Origin: Phlebiopsis flavidoalba
Taxonomy: Eukaryota > Basidiomycota > Agaricomycetes > Polyporales > Phanerochaetaceae
Direction: 5' to 3'
Length of the DNA stretch: 64,000 bases
NCBI GenBank assembly: GCA_035772785.1
Contig: JAOCPU010000035.1
Span: 62,001 to 126,000 of the forward strand
Numbering within the stretch: the stretch's first letter is position 1; each line of letters starts with the position of its first letter. This document shows positions 37,293 to 48,094 of this stretch, in pieces. The notes under the pieces were generated by a model that was not told the origin of the DNA, ran no database searches, and saw nothing but the letters and a program-made list of their open reading frames with translations. Both the position numbers and the translations under genes were made by a program.

Positions 37293-39270
37293 GAATGTGA
37301 GCGTGGGATTATGCTACCAAATGGGCCTACCTTCAGTCAAAATGATTAAAACGGCTGTATGCTGCCCGGACAAAGCACCGCCATTCTTCATCCAGTATAA
37401 GAGCCTTTTTTTCTCTCCTCGATCGATTTTAAATTGAAGAGAAAGGCGCACTTTTGACTGTAAATTCATGTAAGAGTATTCCTCTCGCACAATTGAGCGC
37501 GTTTATCTCAGTCAAAGGCGCTGCTTACCTCTGACTACACTACTTACCTTACTGACTCGGACATCGACCTACCTTCCACCAACTCCGATGGCCTGTGCTG
37601 GCTCGAATCGACGCATTGCCACATCCAGCCGCGCGCAGTCCCACCGATCGCAGTCCTTACGCGTCCTTACGCGCCCTCACCATGAGCTATAAAAACATGC
37701 ATCTCGCTGGATCTCATTCATTTCAGCTTTGGCTACACGATAGGCCAGAAACCCTGAAACCCTGATGGAGGGTTGCGAGGAGAGAGAAGGATGGGAGGCA
37801 GAGGAGGGACGAAGTTTGCTACGGAGGGAAAGTCCACAAGGGCTCTACGGGTTGCACAACATTTGTACTTACTACATGAACTGGTCTATCAGTCTCAGTC
37901 AAGCCGAATGTCATGCAACCCACTCCGGCGTGGGACGGTCAGGGTCGGTGAGACCCCCCCCCCCTATTCATCTCGAATCTTGGTGAGCTCTCGTCCCAGA
38001 AGAACATATCGGGGCGCCCTGCTCGCCCTTGCGCAGGAACGCGCGGATGTGGCGGAGCCACTCCTTGAGAGAGGCGGAACTTGGCCCTCGCCGAGCGCGG
38101 CGGCCTCGCCCGACCTTGGCGGAAACTGTACGTCGCAAAAGGGGGGTCGGGAGGTCCGCTGCTGCTGGTACGCGAGCAGCGCGATCCAGTAAAACATCAG
38201 CGCGTCAAGCGATCCAGTAAACGGCAGCCGCGTCCTTGAGCCACTTGCTGCAGCATGTACTGCATGCCGAGGCTCTCGGGTAACTTTCGGTGCTCAGCTC
38301 GCACTTCCATAATGACGAAGGGGTGCAGGCGGCTTCTCGAGCAAGTCGTCCACGAAACCAGCCGAATGCCACGGAGTCGCCAGGTATAAAGGAGAGACAG
38401 CAAAGTGCCGCGAAGAAGGTCACGAGCGCAGAGCCGGGGTTTCGTTTGCCTCGTTCGCTCCTCCCTCACAAGTTCTCCTCCGGCTTTGTACTTCGTGTGA
38501 GGAAGGACGAGCGCGTCCTGGAGGCCGCAGGAGTAGGGAAGCCGCCTTGTGCATGGTTACCGGATAAGATGAAACTGTCTTCCGCATTGCGACGAGGAGG
38601 GGATAGATGGCGCGGTGGTGATACGGAGCGGGACAGCGGGAGCTGGGGACCTGTGAGGCCGTGGCCGGGACGGGCGGTATTTTGGGATCTACGGATATGT
38701 GGCGACAAGGGAGGTTGCTGTCTGGGATCGACGGCGTCAGCTTTCGTGGTACTGTCGGCTGTCCGGTGGTGTTTCGCACTCTCGCGGGGCCGTAGCCGCG
38801 GAAACACGACGCACGCTGTGCGACGCACTCTCCTCGGGTCCGCGTTAGTGCTGGCCTGCGCATAACGGCCCGGCGTCGCGTCCCCTCCAAGGCAGCGCTG
38901 TGTACTTACGGAATGGCAGAATTCTTTAATGAGAAAAAGAGGGTCACACACCGTAAAGTGACACGCTCTGTCGTTTGGTGCGTCCTGTTCTCCGGTTGCG
39001 TCCTGTACAACTCTTTACTCCGTGACTGCATGCCCGTGCGTCGTTCGTGCGCGGCTGGAAGGAGTAGTCGGAAGGAGTGGTCGGCACGACGCTCGCTGTT
39101 GTGTTTGGTGCGTCCTCAGATCTCCGTTGTGTTGTGTCTCTGTGGAAATGATGGTGGAAGGAGTGGCCTATGTAGGAAGACGGTGGTAGGCGCCGTCGAC
39201 TTGGTGGTGGAAGGGAGAGTAAGCGTCGTGCGCGTCTGATTCGATCGCGTTTCGACGCGTCGTTCGCAGG
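37293..39270. other. Element interior, no recognised gene
   Basis: GC-rich sequence with overlapping frames on both strands (for example minus 38420-38890) but no domain that I can name. A TATA-like CTATAAAAA occurs at 37687-37695 on the plus strand. A piece reading LPESLGMQYMLQQVAQGRG on the minus strand near 38280-38220 looks protein-like and may be a captured host gene fragment. The stretch 38990-39240 repeats short GGTGCGTCC and GGAAGGAGT motifs. Confidence 0.35.
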
Positions 39271-41776
39271 TTGATGTGGCGCGTCGCTTGCCTCTCTACC
39301 TCGCTCTCTTCGCTGTTACTTTTTTCGCCTTTTCTGGTTCCGGAAGCATGCCGGAAGACGCCCTGCCTCAAAGGCTGGCACAACAATCATGGGGGCAAGA
39401 CACTTGCTGCAAATAGCAAGTCGTTGAAGCGGGGCCTGTTCAAGGTGTGTCTGCTGGATCATAAATTTCATTATGTTTCTAATTCTTGGATTATTAAGGA
39501 AGATTTATACTATTTCCAAGGGTCTGGGCAGAAAATTACCAGACCTGTACAGTGGTCTCTCATGACTACAACTCTGACCTGGACTTAGCAATTCAGCCTA
39601 ACCAGGAGTACTCATTGTGTCAGAACTGGCCAAGCGACCATGATCGCCAACGGTCCAAGGATCAGCCCTGGGAGTATATGCTTCAACCAAGAGACATGGG
39701 AGAAGTACTTGTGCATAGCAGAGGAAAGCAGCTTGCTATTGCTGCAGGCCATGTGAGTATTCTTTTTCGTCTCCCCAAAATGAGAGGTTTACACGCTACA
39801 TTGCCAGCACGCTATTATCATCAGTTTTGGGCTGGAAGGCAATATCATGGAAATTACCCATGAGCACTTCCAGAAATCACTGCTCAAGACATCCACGGGG
39901 TGCACACTCGGACGCAGAGATTTCAGAGTTGATGCGTAGCTTCGTGGTACCTGCAGAGCTCAATCATCCTCTTTCCCGCGACCCTCACAAATGTCGAACC
40001 ATCAACATTTGTCTCGCATTGGTGACTGAAAAGTCCGTGTGGATCGTGTCAAACTTCGGCCGGCTCATTTCCTTCACTCTCATTTCTCGTGCGGTACCCC
40101 TGGACGTGGAGTGACTTTACTCCTAAATCAGAGGTACGCAATATCATTTTCTGAGGATCACTTCTGAGGACAACTATATTTAGACATGGTCCACTGTACT
40201 CTGGAAATCGCACAAAGTACGGTCCTGATTTATTTTGGGAAAAGGAGGAGGCCCACGCTGGTATCCAGAAATGGATAACGTCGGTTAAGAATCGACAGGG
40301 AGCAGATTGGCGGAAGCCAATTGTCAAGATTTTGGCAACTAAGAGCGAGGTATTCAACGGCTACGGTCAACACACCGCCAATGATGTGTGTCATGAGATG
40401 GGGATATTTCCCCTGACCCCCTGTTGGGTTATGTGCGATAACGATTTCTTTACGTCCAAATTCATATCTTTCCTTTTTTCTTATTCCGCTCTTTGGCACT
40501 CCCGCCCTTTCTACCAATCGTGCGCAATTTCAACTAATTCTCTTTATCCATTTTCCTATAATTACACGTCAGGCTTTTATTATCTTTCCACTGTCCTGCG
40601 CGTATATCGACGCAGAGAGGTGAGGATTACTTATGGCCAATACCTTAATCTTCTGCACAGGGACTATTAGATCCAAATCACATAATCGGTGAGTGATAAT
40701 AGTCTCTATTTTGTTAATAATTTTCTCTGACCAAGATTTAGGCAAACCGTATTACCAAACGCCTCAAGGAACCCAGGTCTTCAAATCCTTCAAATTCCGT
40801 GCTGTCTACAAGTATCAATTGGGCTCTATTACCGCTTACTCTATAATTCAAGCTCGTCCACCTCCGGAGTGGGGTGTCGGAAAATACACGAAGGTAATTG
40901 TTGATCTTATTGCCGTAAACACTGTTTATACTAACTACATGTTTAGACTCTTATGACACAAGACATCACTCAGGCGGGGCTCCGGGACAACTTTAGGCCT
41001 GGCCGAATTTCATGACCTTGTTTTAAACAAGCAAGATCCTCGAGGAACACACCATTGTTCGCAAAAAGGGGTGCACGCAAAATAGTCAGTAATTTCTTTT
41101 TCATGCTATTTCATTCATTAACATTTCTTCATGTGTAGTTTAGAACAGGACGCAGAGGAAGACCAAGCAAAGAGCTCACGATCAAACAGCAAATTGCTCG
41201 CCTCAACCGAGGTTCTACACCAAAGTTGAAGAAGTTCTTTGCTAACCAGCCACCTGGCGCAACGAAACCAACCCCCCTTTCTGCAACCACCGCGCGTCAA
41301 CTACACCAGAGGTCATTCAGCCCAGTGTCAGAACGACACGCCTCAAGGCCAAAAGCCAAAATACCCCCCAAATTGTGCTGCTCTTGGTAGTAAGTAATTT
41401 GGTTATTGTTATAATTTGGGCTAGTTGATTGCTTTTTTTTCCATTAGCGTCTCAGCCGTTGGTGGCTCCTCCACCAAAGCTAGTCCAGGCTACGTTGTCA
41501 ATTTCGAAGAGCTCCCTCCAATTTGTGACGCCCGAAGATAGTAAGTTTCCACATAGGTATTTATCAATAAACTACTTATCCACCAAACTAGTGACCGCCT
41601 CCTTGAGCTCTAAAGCCAAGGAAAAGGCTGACAAGCCGGCCACCAAAAAGAGAGGGCGTCCTAAGGGTAGTACAAAGGCGGCACAGGTTGCCAAGGCACA
41701 GGTTGCCAAGAAGCCTAAGCACAAGTCTCATGAGAACGACGCATGGGAGCCCAACGCAGGCAAAAAAAAAAAGTAG
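39271..41776 (+). CDS. Transposon cargo gene: multi-exon protein with two AT-hooks
   Basis: The body has long, intron-linked pieces with no recognised domain: YSLCQNWPSDHDRQ, LVHSRGKQLAIAAGHVSILF, ELMRSFVVPAELNHPLSRDP, RYPWTWSDFTPKSE joined across an intron (about 40129-40182) to HGPLYSGNRTKYGPDLFWEK, then CHEMGIFPLTPCWVMCDNDF and YYLSTVLRVYRRREV. The C-terminus has GRRGRPSKELTIKQQ near 41147-41195 and KKRGRPKGSTKAAQ near 41650-41690. These are two AT-hook cores (RGRP) that bind the minor groove of AT-rich DNA. It ends in a lysine tail, stop at 41774-41776. The exon 40183-40670 is open for 160 codons without a jump, cleaner than the host genes. Role unknown; DNA binding is inferred from the hooks. 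Start uncertain. Confidence 0.5.
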
Positions 41777-42219
41777 ACGGTCAGAGTATAGCCTACCTAG
41801 ATAATAGTAGAACTACAGACACAGTATATAGCTCAAGTATATAGTTCACAGTATATAGATTATAGAGCCTAGCCAGTACTATATTAGCTATTTAATCAGA
41901 ATAATTTCTTGTATTGCCCTAGAGTGTGCGACTGACTACTTTAATTGATGTGAGGTCAGTAACCGATTAAGCGCCCAAACGCACGAAAAAACACTCTTAC
42001 ATGAATAGTATGGCCTCAAAGCCATATTTTTTATTCAGATAAAATCGGCCAGGAGGCCATAAAAAAAACCCTTGTACCCTGTGCAGAAACTGGTGTCACG
42101 CCTTCAAGGTAAAACACAGGTGTTTTATTCTTTTTGACTTGTGGTCATATTTGGCTATGTATTCCCACGCTTACTACAGGTAATGACGTCTGCGCCTCCA
42201 CTTACGCTCAAAAACCATT
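41777..42219. other. AT-rich spacer between two convergent element genes
   Basis: Contains short TATATAG-type repeats (41820-41880) and probable transcript ends for the AT-hook gene and ORF B. No coding signal. Confidence 0.5.
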
Positions 42220-44033
42220 CTATGTATGACAGTAGTGTACAAAGATAATAAAAACAAAAAGTTTTACTTTTTCTTCATCCACCCAGGAGAGTTTTTTTCT
42301 CCACAAGGTCCACAAGCCATCACCAGTGTGCGAGGAAGTGTTCGGGCGTACTCCTTCAGAGCTCTCCTTCCAAGCTTTGAGCTGTCGTCCATAAGTGGCA
42401 TGAACATATTTGACACCAGGGAAGACTACGCTAAATCGCTCTTCTTGACTAAGTTGCTTTTCTTTCGGTCTCGTGCAATTTGACATGAGAGCGAATCCAC
42501 GAGCCATATCTCTTGCATACATGCCGTTAGGCCAAGTCCCACCGCTGTCGGGTATATGCACATGTCCAAGTCTCCACACCGCATCTAGAGGGTCTTCTTC
42601 TTCTGAGTCGATAGGTGGCAGGCTTGCCGTCTCATCTTCAGCAGGTGGCAGGCTCAACATTGGCGAGACTGGGATCGGAGTTGGAGTCGAAGGCAATGAC
42701 TCCTCAAAATGAGAGGGGGTGGATGGGTAGTGCAAGAGCCCATGTGGGGGCGGAGATAAAAAAAATGATGTTAGAGTGCGATGTAGGAGTGGCAGGAGAT
42801 GGATGTCCTTCTAACCTGATAGCCTTGCTGTGATGGCGATGGGGGTCTCGGGAGTTATCGGAAGCTGCGTCGGAGTCCATGAGATCCTGAAACGGTCTTT
42901 TCTTGGTAGGCGTAGATGCGGTGAGATGGAGAAAGAGAAGAGGTTGAAAGTGTGGGGGTGCGCAAAGAGCCTTGAACCCTTTGCTCGAGCATATCGCAGA
43001 GCCTCCTGCGGGCTTTATCGGCCAAGAGAGGGCAAGACAAAAACTCCAGGTTTACGGCAGAGTAGGCGTTGGTCTTTCGAGACTAAAATGGCATGATTTA
43101 TGTCTTCTAAACACCAGGAGCCTTCAGAGGGGTCGTAAATTTCGATTTGACCAGTCCGCTCAAGCTGAAGCTTTGCCAAGCAGAGTTAGGACAACTGAGC
43201 AAGGTTGAATGTTGGCCAGGTGTTGATACCCTGCTGTCTAAGCATGACTGGAGCTTCGTCAGTCTAAAAACAAGCTGGTGTCAGCAGTTAGACATATGAA
43301 TAAACTAGCTACGCACCGTCGCCCACCACCAGATAATTATCGTCGATGCCAACATCCTCTCATTTTCTTTCTTGAGCCGCTCAGCCTCTAGCTTGGAGTC
43401 TCTCGCTTTTCTCTTGGCATCCCAGTCTTCTTTCCACGAGCCATTAAAGTCTTTAGCCCAAGTTCGTACTTCACCAGTCGATGAGCCAGAAGTAGCCCCC
43501 AAATCGCTAGAAAACGGTACAACCCGGACCAGCAGCCATGGCACCACTAGAAGTAACAGGACTAGGCTGAGAGATAGTAGGGGAGAATGGCTGGTGGCTT
43601 GGATGGTCCAGGAAGATGGGCATATGCAGATGCTGTGGCGAGTCCCTGAGATTTGTTGTGGGCAGCATACGCACATGGTGTTGCCTGCATCTGACAGTGT
43701 TGTGGACATTGGCCCCTACCTACTACTGCATTTCTTGGAGAGACAGTATCTGAGGCAGTTGGGTATACTGCATTTCTGGCGGAATCGTGCCCCAGATGTC
43801 GGGTCAGGCAAAGGCGGAGAGAATCCAGGTAAAGGTGTAAAATGGGGTCCAGGGATGACAGCGGAGTTTGTGCTGGGGAGAAAGGTGCAGGAAAGATGTT
43901 GTTTTGTGGACTCGGAGGCTAGGGCAGTGTGTGCTGAAGCGGCGTGTGCTGAAGTCGACGAAACAGAAACGGTGGAGGTCGGAACAGCCACCGCAGAAAC
44001 AAATGCAGTGGGAGGAATTCCACTAGAGACCAC
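42220..44033 (-). CDS. Transposon ORF B: same architecture as ORF A
   Basis: Starts MVSSGIPPTAFVSAVAV (Ser/Ala/Thr-rich). A cysteine-containing part follows (GARFRQKCSIPNCLRYC and CQMQATPCAYAAHNKSQ). Then comes a charged helix WKEDWDAKRKARDSKLEAER followed by LKKENERMLASTIIIWWWA, and a middle part with IEIYDPSEGSWCLEDINHAI and PSLADKARRRLCDMLEQR. The C-terminal block has AVWRLGHVHIPDSGGTWPNG, MYARDMARGFALMSN, RFSVVFPGVKYVHATYGRQL and GLWTLWRKKLSWVD, stop at 42220. The PNGMYARDMARGF block matches the SFYVNDVLDGM block of ORF A in position. I recall this protein type as multicopy in Agaricomycetes and linked to mobile DNA, but know no function. Several introns and probable jumps. Confidence 0.45.
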
Positions 44034-44592
44034 ATGAAAGTGCCCTAGAGGATTTCCTTGGGGCTGAGAAATGCTATTGGACCATGCTTAGCATCATGTA
44101 AAAAACTCTGTGTAGAAGCGGAACGAAACACACCGCTCAAGTATAAGGATCTATCACAGGCTGGCAGGGTGCTGGTCTAACTGGAGGGTCTGTGGCAGCA
44201 TTTGAAGGATAAACAATCCCGCTGAAATCGAAACCATGGAAGTCGTGTGTTGTTGTTGCTGTTGCTGCCCGACATATGCGTAAAAGAGAGAGAAAGTGCT
44301 ATTTGAACCTATTATACGGCGTTGTACAACAGGCTAATGATGGCAATAAGGAGATGAGAGCTTGTATAGCTTGGAGGAGCAGTGGGGTGAGAGAGGACGA
44401 GAGGGGAGGGTGTGGCAGGACAAGAGGACAAGAGGCAGGCCGCAGGACGCGACCAAGATGCGGGCGCAGAGAGCAGGCAGCGCGTGGAGACGCCCAAGGC
44501 GGAGGGCGGAGGCAGAGACGCCCAAGCGCGCCGACGGTGACCTAATTGGGAGAGTCAAGCGTCTGTGACTGCGGAGTCACGCATGCTGCAGG

Positions 44593-44651
44593 CGCCGTCT
44601 CACAGATCTCACGTCTCACACAAGCCCCAGTTGAGATTTTCCAATTCAGAG
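44593..44651. repeat. Right inverted terminal repeat with subterminal repeats
   Basis: Read on the minus strand it starts with the same 20-base core as the left end. It then has three TGTGAGA-like repeats and GAGACGGCGCC, matching GAGACGGCGCT on the left. The two ends differ in the middle by small indels, so the element is not a very recent perfect copy or sequence errors occur. Confidence 0.65.
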
Positions 44652-44659
44652 ATTCTCTG

Positions 44660-44667
44660 AATCCTGC
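44660..44667. repeat. Right target-site duplication AATCCTGC
   Basis: Direct copy of 31094-31101. It marks the right limit of the inserted element and the start of the transporter promoter region. Confidence 0.6.
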
Positions 44668-45176
44668 TATACTACGCATGTTGTAAGAACCTCGACAGCG
44701 CCTTGGATATACAATCCGCGGACTAGTACCATCGTGGTATCACCGCTTCGGACCCGAAAGGCTTGTTTTGCACCTCAGGGCTGCACGCGCTGATTCCTCG
44801 TAAGTTATTTGGCTTGGTAGAATATTAGAAGGTGACTGAGATCCAAATGCAGCTTGGAATGTGTTTACGTTGCGAGAATCAAGCGAGAAGTCGTCCATTG
44901 AGCATATCATTGGATTCTCTATCTTGACGCCGATTTACGCCATCCTTGGGAAGTTCCGACTCGAACAAGGCCGGTACAGGGTTGCGCAGGAGTCAGCCCT
45001 TCCTACACCCATTGCGGTCTTATCGTGTACTTGCTTCGGCGAAGACATGCTTTCTCGCCCAAGGCTCCGCCACGAAGCACTGGCTCACGGTTTTGTATTC
45101 CCACAACAGCTGACACAATCTCAATCCGATTTAAAATGGCGGAATCCCGATATTCGCGAGCTAAATGTCGCCCTCC
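44668..45176. promoter_or_regulatory. Nitrate transporter promoter, right half of the split divergent promoter
   Basis: This non-coding 509 bases lies directly between the transposon and the transporter start. One GATA-factor site in good form, CGATAAG on the minus strand (45019-45025), lies about 155 bases upstream of the start. No TATA box was noticed. Being cut off from the nitrate reductase side by 13.6 kb, it must work alone now. Confidence 0.4.
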
Positions 45177-47442
45177 ATGGATGCCCCTGTCTTGGAAGAC
45201 TCTGCCCATGGCAATGATATGGCGTCGGTAACGAGCTGGAGTGGCTCAGAAGCACTCTCGCTGCTGTGGGACAGATTAACGACGGTCAGAAAATAAATCC
45301 GTCCAATAAGAAATGCGACTACCCTACCCATCCTCAAACTCGACAATCCTTACTCTATCAACTTTCATCTGTGAGCTGTGATTTTTATTTGTGGGTCAGG
45401 ACATAACGTCATGGAACGCTTTACAGATCATGGCAGGCTGGGCTTTGGGTGGCATTGTGGCAATGTCGGTACTTCCGTCTGAGAACCACAACTTCATCTC
45501 ACCCCAGAAGCCTTTATTTCTAGTCTCTCTTGGTTTGCGTTTTCACCACTCATAACCGCGGAGGCGGTGAAGAATGATCTGAAGCTTACCCAACAACAAA
45601 TTGGTAAAGCATTACTCTATCTACCGTGGCCGTAGCATGTTTGACCATCTATTCAGGAAATTCTAACATCATTTCTCTGTGCTCAACTCTACTTGTTCGT
45701 ATACTTGTAGGGCCGCTGGTCGATTGTATGCTGTCTTTTGCGCCTACTCAACTATACTACGAAGCTAACCGATACCCTCGTCAGGCTATGGACCTCGTAA
45801 GGTTATGGCTTCCTTGCTTATCATCGGCGCCATACCCTCAGGCCTCGCGGGAACAGTATCCAGCGCTCAGGGTCTCTATGTGATTCGATTCTTTGTCGGT
45901 ATGTGTGCTCCTGTGGATCTCTATCGTTGACACGAATTTTAATTTCCGGAGTGCTTCCTACCGGCAGGTATTCTGGGAGGCACCTTTTGTCCCTTGCCAA
46001 GCGTGGACGACCGCCTTCTACGATACCCCTATTGTAGGCAGGGCGAACGCCTTGGTTGCCGGATGGGGCAACGCGGGGGGCGGCTTCACGTTCATATAAT
46101 GGGTTTGCTACTCTACGATCGCTTACGCGCTGATGGACTGAGTGCGCACTCAACATGGCGAGGTAGTGTAACTACATCCCTCGTGTGAAAAAACTTTGCT
46201 CATGCTCTACGTGCTTAGCTGCGTTTGCCATTGTTCCTCTGTACCCCATCCTGATCTTCGTGGCTGTGATCACCTTGATATTTGGCACCGATCATCCGAA
46301 TGGAAAATGGGCTGATCGTCAGGCCGTTTCCACATCGTCTCTCTGGTGTGGAACGGACAGCTCACACACAAGCCCCCGAAGTGAGCGACGATAAAGAAGC
46401 TAGCGCCCAGGAGGGCCAGTCGAAGGAAGAGCTGCAAGTAACTTCCATACACGAAGCAACATACGGATGGTATGCTACGCTGTTGAGAAGGATGCATGCA
46501 GCGGGACTGATGGTCCTTTGCAGTATCCTCCTCTTTACCGTGAGATGGAGAGTCGCTATCCTGGAGACTCGCTACCAACATCGTCCTTGGCGCCTGTAAC
46601 CTGGCTACCTTCGTTGGCGTATTTAAGTACGTGTGCATCGATGTAGTAAGATTCCAAACTGACTGACTTAATTCATCAAGCATCATTTGGTTATGAGCTT
46701 GCTATCGACGCCAACCTCTCAGAACGTGATATTTGGGATATACAACAAGACAAAGCACTTTGATCAAACACGTTCTGGCTATGTGAGAGCGTCATCGCGT
46801 CTGACTTTACAGGGACTTACTATCGCAAATCCAGATCGCCAGTACATATGGTCTTCTCAATGTCGTGACTCGTCCCCTCGGTGGCTACATGGGAGATCTC
46901 GCCTACAGACGATACGGAGTCCGAGGCAAGAAATATCTCGTGCTAGGACTGGGCATAGTTCAGGGTGCGACCTCGCCGTCATCGCTTGCGTGGGGCCTCT
47001 ATATTGACCGAAGCGACACTTCTCCGAGTCGTAAGTACAATTCGCCCTGATCGCTGCAACTTTCATTGCTCATGAGACAATCGAAGTCGCGGTAATTATC
47101 GTTCTTATGGTCATTGTTGTTGCCACTGTTGACGAGATGGCGAACGGAGCAAATTTTCTCTCTTGGTTCCTCATTGTAATCCCAGCTCAAATGGTGTCAT
47201 GACCGGCATTGTCGTGCCATGGGGAACCTTGGAGGGGTCTGTTTTCGCATTGATTTTTCGGTTTCAAGCAATGTCCTTCGGCAAGGCATTCTGGATAGCG
47301 GGCGTTGTGATAATGGTACGCCGATCGATAGCATCTGTATGTCCGCGCAAATCGTATTAACACGATTCTTCAGGTTGTCAACGTTCTCCTAGTCGTGGCA
47401 TACGCATCCACAGGGAGTGAGGAGGCAGACCCGTCGCGATGA
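45177..47442 (+). CDS. nrt2: High-affinity nitrate/nitrite transporter, NNP family of the MFS
   Basis: Twelve-helix plasma-membrane importer of nitrate. The start [15 protein letters not shown] leads to [16 protein letters not shown] and, after a frame jump, [18 protein letters not shown]. Then [11 protein letters not shown] and [15 protein letters not shown], an intron, [20 protein letters not shown], an intron splitting a Cys codon, [20 protein letters not shown]. Then [20 protein letters not shown] and the family signature [13 protein letters not shown]. Later helices include [20 protein letters not shown] and [10 protein letters not shown], the second half [34 protein letters not shown], and the second signature region ([14 protein letters not shown] after a jump near 47215). 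It ends [16 protein letters not shown], stop at 47440-47442. The central loop near 46330-46480 is polar, as usual for fungal members. Divergent from nitrate reductase and clustered with the two reductases, which confirms the role. Confidence 0.88.
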
Positions 47443-48094
47443 ATTTACTAGCGGATGTGGGCCATTTCTGGCTCGAACCGATTCATGAATTATTTCATGT
47501 ATCCCAAAATACTTGCAATGTCTATCTAATGGCGCTTGCGGCTTGCCATGGTGCTCTATCGGCGCGCTCCTCGCCGAGCTGCGCTCGGCTCGTGCGCGCG
47601 CTGTTACGTGTGAATAGAACGCAATCATTTATCATTTAGTATCAAGCTATGTACTCACCGGCCCCCTGTGCCTCGTCATGAATAGCAACAGCCTCCCACC
47701 CCTGACTACTCACGTCGAGGTCAGCACTATGCGACCGCGCGACCGTTACGCAACCTTCGCCCAGCACACAGAGTCCATGCACCGCCGACACGCATGGATC
47801 CTCACCGTTGTTTGTACGTCGTGTATTGGGCCTTCGCAACACTATACTCAAGTCATTAGCTGCCTGCAGTGCCCTAGTTGTAATGTCGATGTACCATGTT
47901 GGGTAACGACTACTACCCTCCCTTCATCCCGTTCTGATTTCATTTTGCTGACGGGCGCAGCCTCGAAAACCGTGACGGGTTTGACGGATGCATTCAAGTC
48001 TTGCAAGCCACACGCTAGTGTGTTCGCGAAGACAATAGCCCTCGTAGAGGAGTTAGCATACCTTGTTACTGGGGATATCTTGGAACCTAGATGT
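47443..48094. other. Intergenic, nothing recognised
   Basis: The 3' flank of the transporter and of the minus-strand gene to the right. A long minus-strand frame (47848-48435) overlaps the better-supported frame 48095-48709 and is not called. Confidence 0.4.

Larger units (their letters stand above)
31102..44659. mobile_element. Composite KDZ-type DNA transposon inserted in the nitrate cluster
   Basis: Near the left end, CTCTGAATTGGAAAATCTCA (31111-31130) is exactly repeated in inverted orientation at 44632-44651. Inside both copies follow TGTGAGA-type subterminal repeats ending in GTGAGACGGCGC. Outside them an 8-base direct repeat AATCCTGC (31094-31101 and 44660-44667) looks like a target-site duplication. 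The right end reads CAGAG inward; the left end is a less perfect CGAGG. The element contains KDZ transposase remains (31484-33551), two related cysteine-cluster ORFs, a Reb1-like Myb gene and an AT-hook gene. KDZ elements are a large mushroom DNA-transposon class that often carries extra genes. It could also be several nested elements; the outer repeats argue for one unit. The transposase has frame jumps, so present mobility is doubtful. Confidence 0.65.

Noticed and set aside
39271..41776. Possible TET/JBP dioxygenase, since such genes are reported beside KDZ elements in mushrooms
   Set aside because: I looked for the HxD...H iron ligands and found no convincing set; only AT-hooks are clear.
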